A stretch of 64,000 nucleotides of DNA from Proales similis (lineage: Eukaryota > Rotifera > Eurotatoria > Ploima > Proalidae). The position numbers and the translations under genes were made by a program. Of the stretch, positions 59,343-64,000 are shown one piece after another. The stretch's first letter is position 1. Every line of letters begins with the position of its first letter. Under the pieces are notes generated by a model that was given only the letters and a program-made list of their open reading frames with translations, did not search any database and was not told the DNA's origin. Where the stretch lies: the NCBI GenBank assembly GCA_019059635.1, contig JAGVRJ010000012.1, positions 1 to 64,000 of the forward strand. The letters run 5' to 3'.

Positions 59343-61046
59343 ATGAATAAGCTACAGAGTGGAATGAACCGGACTGCCGGTGCTGTTGCATCGGGCATGA
59401 ACAAGACCGAACATGGCTTCGAGTTCAGCTATGGAAGTTTCTACACGGGCCTCAGTCTGGCCCTTCTCTCAAGCTTCTTTATTGGCTCGAGCTTTATACT
59501 AAAAAAGAAAGGCCTTCTCAAGTTGACTGGCAGCACTACGGTTAACCCCAACACGTTAAGAGCAGGTTAGGATTGGATACACTGGCCAACAACCACCGTT
59601 CGTCTAGTATATTTCTTCCTTAGCTCAAGGTGGCTACGGCTATCTCAAAGAATGGCTCTGGTGGAGTGGATTGTTGACAAGTAAGCGATCAAATCTTCAA
59701 TTAGAATAACTGCCGGCTGAACGTTCTTTTAAGTGGCGGTCGGTGAGCTGTGCAACTTTGCAGCCTATGGCTTTGTACCGGCTACATTAGTTACACCACT
59801 GGGCGCGTTGAGTGTTTTAGTGAGTGCAGTGCTATCTGCTCATTTTCTCAACGAGAAGCTCAACACGATCGGCAAGATCGGCTGTATTCTTACCGGAATT
59901 GGCTCCACCGTGATGGTTATTCACGCGCCCAAAGAAGGCGAGGTGAAAACAGTCGCCGAGCTAGTCGATCGTCTTCAGGATTCAGAATTCGTCAGCTTTA
60001 CCATTCTGAGCATATTTGCCCTGATTGTGCTGATATTCATTGTAGCGCCACGTCACGGCCACTCTAATGTACTCGTCTATATTCTGATATGCTCGATACT
60101 CGGCTCGTTTACCGTTATGTCTTGCAAGGGCCTTTCGCTGGGCATCAAAGAAATGCTCTCCGGCTCGGCCAGCACCTCATTCTTATACACGTATCTTTTC
60201 GCCTTGGTGGTTATCGGCTGCATTATAATTCAAATGAATTTCCTTAACAAATCGCTCGACATATTTAACACGGCCATTGTGACCACCGTCTATTATGTTT
60301 TATTTACTTTGTTTGTGATGATTGCCAGCGCCCTGCTGTTCAAGGAACTGCTCAATATATCGGTGCAGGATTTTGTCGGTTGCTTGTGCGGCTTCTCGAC
60401 AATTATTTGTGCGCTTGTTCTGATCCACTTTTTCAAAACCAGCGGCAATCTTGACGACCACATTGATGGACTGGTATTTCATTCACGTTCGGATGGCGTA
60501 GTCTCCGCCAAGGCAGTTGAAGAAGGAGACTTTTTATATCGAGCTCTAGAAAATGCCAATAACCAAGTCAACGCCGATGAGAGAACATCATCTTTTAACA
60601 GTCCAGGAAATGAGATTCACCCTAGCCCCAACCAAGGCCCTATTCCAGTTTCTAATGATAGCCAAGTTCGAGTCAGAGACCTTAATGTTCGAACAAGCAC
60701 CTATGAAGAGAAGGAAGGTGATGACAACAAATGGTCTCTTATGAATCGCATTGCCAGCAATGTCTATCGCAAAATCCCTAATGGCTACATTAAAGAGCTC
60801 ACCAGTGGCTTTGGCGTTTCCTCCGTCCAATACAATCGGCTTAACACTGGCTCAGATGAAGAACAGATCGGTGGATCAGTCAGCAGCCGCCCAGTTAGAG
60901 ATCTTGATCTTGCCGAACGCATAAAGCGCAATCGACGACCAAGCAAAGGCTTTCAGAAAAAGAAAAACTTCAGCTACGATCAGCTCGAGTTTGAAAGTGC
61001 CGGCGAAGAGGTCGACGAGCCAGCAAGTACTTCGCTTCTTTCTTGA
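59343..61046 (+). CDS. NIPA-family magnesium transporter
   Basis: Three exons; the ATG at 59343 (MNKLQSGMNRT) was chosen over an earlier non-ATG frame. Nine or so hydrophobic segments match the NIPA family: GLSLALLSSFFIGSSFILKK, GELCNFAAYGFVPATLVTP, LGALSVLVSAVLSAHFLNEK and ILICSILGSFTVMSCKGL. NFLNKSLDIFNTAIVTTVYY and FCG-type segments follow. The long C-terminal tail after the last membrane segment (from about residue 310) has Asp/Arg-rich stretches and ends ESAGEEVDEPASTSLLS. NIPA proteins carry Mg2+ and, in flies (Spichthyin), sit on endosomes and inhibit BMP signalling. Both short introns keep frame (AAQGGYGYL and LLTMAVGEL). Confidence 0.93.
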
Positions 61047-61280
61047 ATTCGGGGCTTTGACGATCACCTGGGTTTTAATTATTGACGAGAATCGTGTAAA
61101 GTTGCATTCCCCCACACATTCGAACTGATCAATTCGTCTATTTTTTCTTGCACAATACGAGCATTCATTTAAAAAGAGAACTATTTACCGCATAAAATAA
61201 TTCGCTTTTATTGGTGTTTATTATTTTGAATAAAACAAGAGTCCTATCGGGCCGTATTGATCTGAAGTAAGAGCTGCTGA

Positions 61281-62807
61281 CTAGGAGGCATGAGAAACCG
61301 CCGTACAAGACTTGAGCATGGCATTCGATTCGATCGGATCCATCGACGAGCATTGGTTATAATTCTCGTCATCTTCTTCGTCGATAAAAGTCCTGACTCC
61401 GTCGTTTAGAGCTTGACCGGCTTCGTTGAGATGGATTAGCATTGTGCCAGCAGCCTGGTCAGATAAGCGTTTAGATTGTTCGCCGTCCACTAGATGCGAT
61501 ATTTGTCCAGGTGCTCGGCGCACTGTGTAGTGCGATTTCGATCGCGGACTGCACCAAAGGCAAACGCGACGTCTAGGGATCGACTTTATACTGTCTGTTG
61601 AACCGATGTCTTGGTCTTGATTTTCGAGTCCTGTGCTGCTGGTGCTGCTGGAGCACAACCAGCTCGGTTTATTATTGTTCAAAAATCGGCTTATTCGAGT
61701 GCGAATGCTTGAGAATGGTCGAAATGAATTTTCGCGTTGCAGCTCTTCGAGTTCGGCTGGATCAAAGTTGCAGAGAACGTTTCCGTTGACCACATTGATC
61801 AGTTCGCCTGCACTCAGTTTGTACTGTTGACTCTGCTTGACGCGTCGTGTGAACTCTTCTCGTCGCTCGTCGTCAGTGTTCATAGTTAGAAATTTGAGCA
61901 CAAGCAGATTGATAGACGAAGCCACGACAGTGAGGCCGAACAAAATGAACGTAAAAGAAAGTATGACATAGGTTGTGTCGGAGATGTTACTCTTGTCCTG
62001 GAGCGCCTGTTTAAGTAGCGGCTGCTTATCAATTCGAAGCTGTACAGTAAATTAGAGAGTGCTTACCACAAAATCACCAAAGCCGATTGTAGTCAGCGTA
62101 ATAACACAATAGTAGATTGAATTAAAATAGGTCCATCCCTCGTAGTAAGAGAACATGGCAGCACCGCCAGTGGTCACGCAAATAGCCACCACACCTGCAA
62201 CCAGAACCATTTCGGTTTGATTCACTTCTGAGTTATGAGCCCGAATGCATTTCTTAACCAACTGAATGCAAAACGAAGCAAAGTAATTTAAGCGTTCTCC
62301 CACAGACTGGAACATGACCAGGCACAATGGGATCCCTATGATTGCATAGAGCATGCAAAACACTTTGCCGGGCACTGTCTGTGGGGTGCTGTGTCCGTAG
62401 CCTAAGTTTTTGCGTCTAAGATCGAATGAAAAAGTCGAACGAGAAAAAACTCAACTTACCAATCGTAGTGATGACCGTCAAGCTGAAGTAAAAAGAGCCG
62501 CGGAATTTCCTTTTTAGATCATTAGTTTGCCTGATGGTCATTATCAAGGCCGAGAGGCAGGTCGAATGACTTACCATTGGGGAAAGGTTCGATAAGGATG
62601 GTATCTGATGACCATTTCTTCAAGCGATTTATACTCATTATTGCTGATGTTGTATTTTTGTTTATAGTCCGATTCGATTTCGTCCAACTGTTGGCGCGTT
62701 CTTTCTTCCGTGTCGCTTTCGAGAGCATCGAATATAGCCGCGCCGATCATCAGATATGTGAACGTGGAGACAATAAACGAAAGAGTGCGCACATTTTGCT
62801 TCTTCAT
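61281..62807 (-). CDS. Two-pore-domain potassium channel, TASK type
   Basis: Four exons start with MKKQNVRTLSFIVSTFTYL at 62807. The first membrane helix is followed by the extracellular cap (EERTRQQLDEIESDY), pore 1 TTIGYGHST, helix 2, then helix 3 and pore 2 TTIGFGDFV and helix 4 (FGLTVVASSINLLVLKF). A His directly after GYG (TTIGYGH) is the pH-sensor position of TASK channels. These leak channels set the resting potential and react to acid. The C-terminal tail is about 180 residues, Ser-rich, and contains basic stretches. Conserved glycines of both filters are present. Introns are short. The stop is at 61281. Confidence 0.93.
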
Positions 62808-63526
62808 TCTTCTGAAATCGACTGCAAACTGAACGGAGCCTTGACACTGTTCGAGGTGTTTGCTGATAAGACGGAGCTAACGCGACCGCAGCCTTAGTTC
62901 ATGTGCAGAGACGCATCAATCTAAGAAGCGAAAATAATGAACATAAAAACTGCCTGGATCAAGTAGATGGCAGAGGAAGATATTCGCATTTGGCTCGGGG
63001 CATTCTACAGACTTGAGCACGTTTCAATTAGATCCGTTTGTGTTAGTTGCCTGTCAAAAGGGGGCAGAGAGAGAGAGAGCTGAGAAGAAGAATGCTGAGG
63101 AGAGTGCTGGCATCTAATTCTGCCAATTGAAGCAATCAAAACTCAAAAACTCAGCCTCTTGTCGATCGCTTCTTTCGTAGCAAGTTGACTGCAAACAACA
63201 AATCGATAATTTATTAGAACCCATCAAATTTTTTATGATAATCTAATACAAAGAGAAGTGCGATCAGATACCGATTGATTAGATTCGTTGCCTAATTCTC
63301 AGAGCCGAACGAGAGAGAGAGAGAGCCGAGTGCAAGCTCAATATAAAGCGGGTTAGGCAAATTATGCCTAGCCCTCGGCAAGCGCACAAAGTCTGACGAG
63401 CTAAAATTATCAAAGAAGATTTGCGTCAGCGAGAGCAACATAACAAGCAAACGGAAGAAACAGAAGGAAAAAGTAATTATTTGATTATGAGTCTTGTTGT
63501 TTTATCTCATCAGGTAGGGGTGCATG
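62808..63526. other. Intergenic region with GA repeats
   Basis: Two GAGAGAGAGAGA tracts at about 63067-63080 and 63311-63325 flank AT-rich sequence. No gene supported. It should hold the promoter of the TASK channel and the 3' end of the transferase gene. See the separate TATA and inverted repeat entry. Confidence 0.5.
63342..63370 (+). promoter_or_regulatory. TATA-like element with adjacent palindrome
   Basis: TATAAAG at 63342-63348 is followed by TAGGCA-AATTA-TGCCTA at 63354-63370, a perfect 6-base inverted repeat. It points away from the TASK gene, and no + strand gene follows within the window. It may serve an unannotated RNA or be fortuitous. Confidence 0.3.
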
Positions 63527-64000
63527 TCAAGCGCCATCTGGCCGTCCTCCTGAAACATTTATGGCAATATTAAAAGCATTTATCCAATATTGTGCTCAAG
63601 TGCAGACTCAACGAACCTTTTCGAGGATCTGAATAAGCATATATTTGTTTAGTGTCGCGGAAAACGCCCTGCACAGTAGAGCCGCCAAAGTTAAAGCAGC
63701 GGAATGTGTGTCCTAATTTGAGGAGTTCCGCTTCCACGACCTGGAAATTTCAAGTCTCATTAGCAATGGAGAATAAAAATATCGATAAAATTTGCATTCA
63801 CCGCAGGAAAGTTGGTCTCTAGCTCTCCATACTCTGGATAGAGTTGATGATGGCTCCTTGGTGAGTCGATTGCGCTCTTAAGATTCATCTTCATGTACAA
63901 GGTCTTAAACGCCACTTGAGCAACCGCCGATATTATTTTTGAGCCTCCCGAAGCTCCTAGCACCAGTCGCGGGTTGTTTTCCTCGTCAATCACAATGAGG
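63527..64000 (-). CDS. Gamma-glutamyltransferase, C-terminal part
   Basis: The gene runs off the right edge, so the start is missing. Minus-strand exons encode NPRLVLGASGGSKIISAVAQ, LKSAIDSPRSHHQLYP and a last exon ending RKGGRPDGA. These match the C-terminal region of gamma-glutamyltransferase, with the glycine-rich GASGGSKI segment of the active-site loop. The enzyme removes gamma-glutamyl groups from glutathione at the outer cell surface. Introns are about 55-65 bases. The TGA is at 63527-63529. The catalytic Thr and N-terminal signal anchor lie outside the window. Confidence 0.88.

Overview
This window reads as one end of a linear chromosome from a small-genome invertebrate, most likely an arthropod; I cannot name the species. 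It opens with about 976 bases of C-rich telomeric repeat whose unit is mainly CCTAAA (TTTAGG on the other strand), mixed with CCCTAAA and longer forms. The rest is densely packed with animal genes split by very short GT-AG introns, mostly 45-75 bases. An arthropod is suggested by a contactin with an N-terminal C-type lectin domain, an Acj6/POU4 factor, Pumilio, a TASK-type potassium channel and DOMON proteins. Closer placement, such as a compact-genome mite, is only a guess.

Layout. 1-1320: telomere, a CGGA microsatellite and a GC-rich subtelomeric block. 1739-2805: a broken KDM4-like JmjC gene. 3845-5482: a DIPK1/FAM69 divergent kinase. 5652-8824: two tandem cathepsin B genes. 8994-9960: a carbonyl-reductase-like SDR. 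10480-14664: contactin. 14852-17166: a secreted cysteine-rich protein and eIF2B beta. 17505-21565: a short PAN2-like WD40 protein, a CCDC86/Cgr1-like nucleolar protein and UFD1. 22770-25338: a secreted protein with 14 EGF repeats and one Kunitz domain. 25531-26736: a PH-like protein.

26978-32254 holds a minus-strand run in the order STT3, MZT2, PEX10, MRM3; the MZT2 stop codon overlaps the PEX10 start as ATGA. Then come LLPH (32814), the POU4 factor (34164-36451), an ornithine carrier (37164-38270), Pumilio (39583-42915), GILT (43765-44548), two DOMON genes (45078-47550), a mucin-like membrane protein (48332-49654), RAD17 (49956-51856), a candidate neuropeptide precursor (52008-52337), myosin regulatory light chain (52777-53367), ZMAT2 (53682-54383), RAD50 (54752-58772), a NIPA magnesium transporter (59343-61046), a TASK K2P channel (61281-62807) and the 3' part of a gamma-glutamyltransferase running off the right edge.

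Most genes are unrelated housekeeping or neuronal genes, so the window is not one pathway. RAD17 and RAD50 both serve the DNA-damage response. Contactin, POU4, the K2P channel, Pumilio and the candidate neuropeptide have neuronal roles in other animals. The two cathepsins and the two DOMON genes are local duplications. The observations most worth checking are the MZT2-PEX10 overlap, the PAN2 homologue that ends before its catalytic domains, the neuropeptide candidate, the DOMON pair with and without candidate heme ligands, and the irregular telomere repeat. I found no tRNA, rRNA, CRISPR array or intact transposon.
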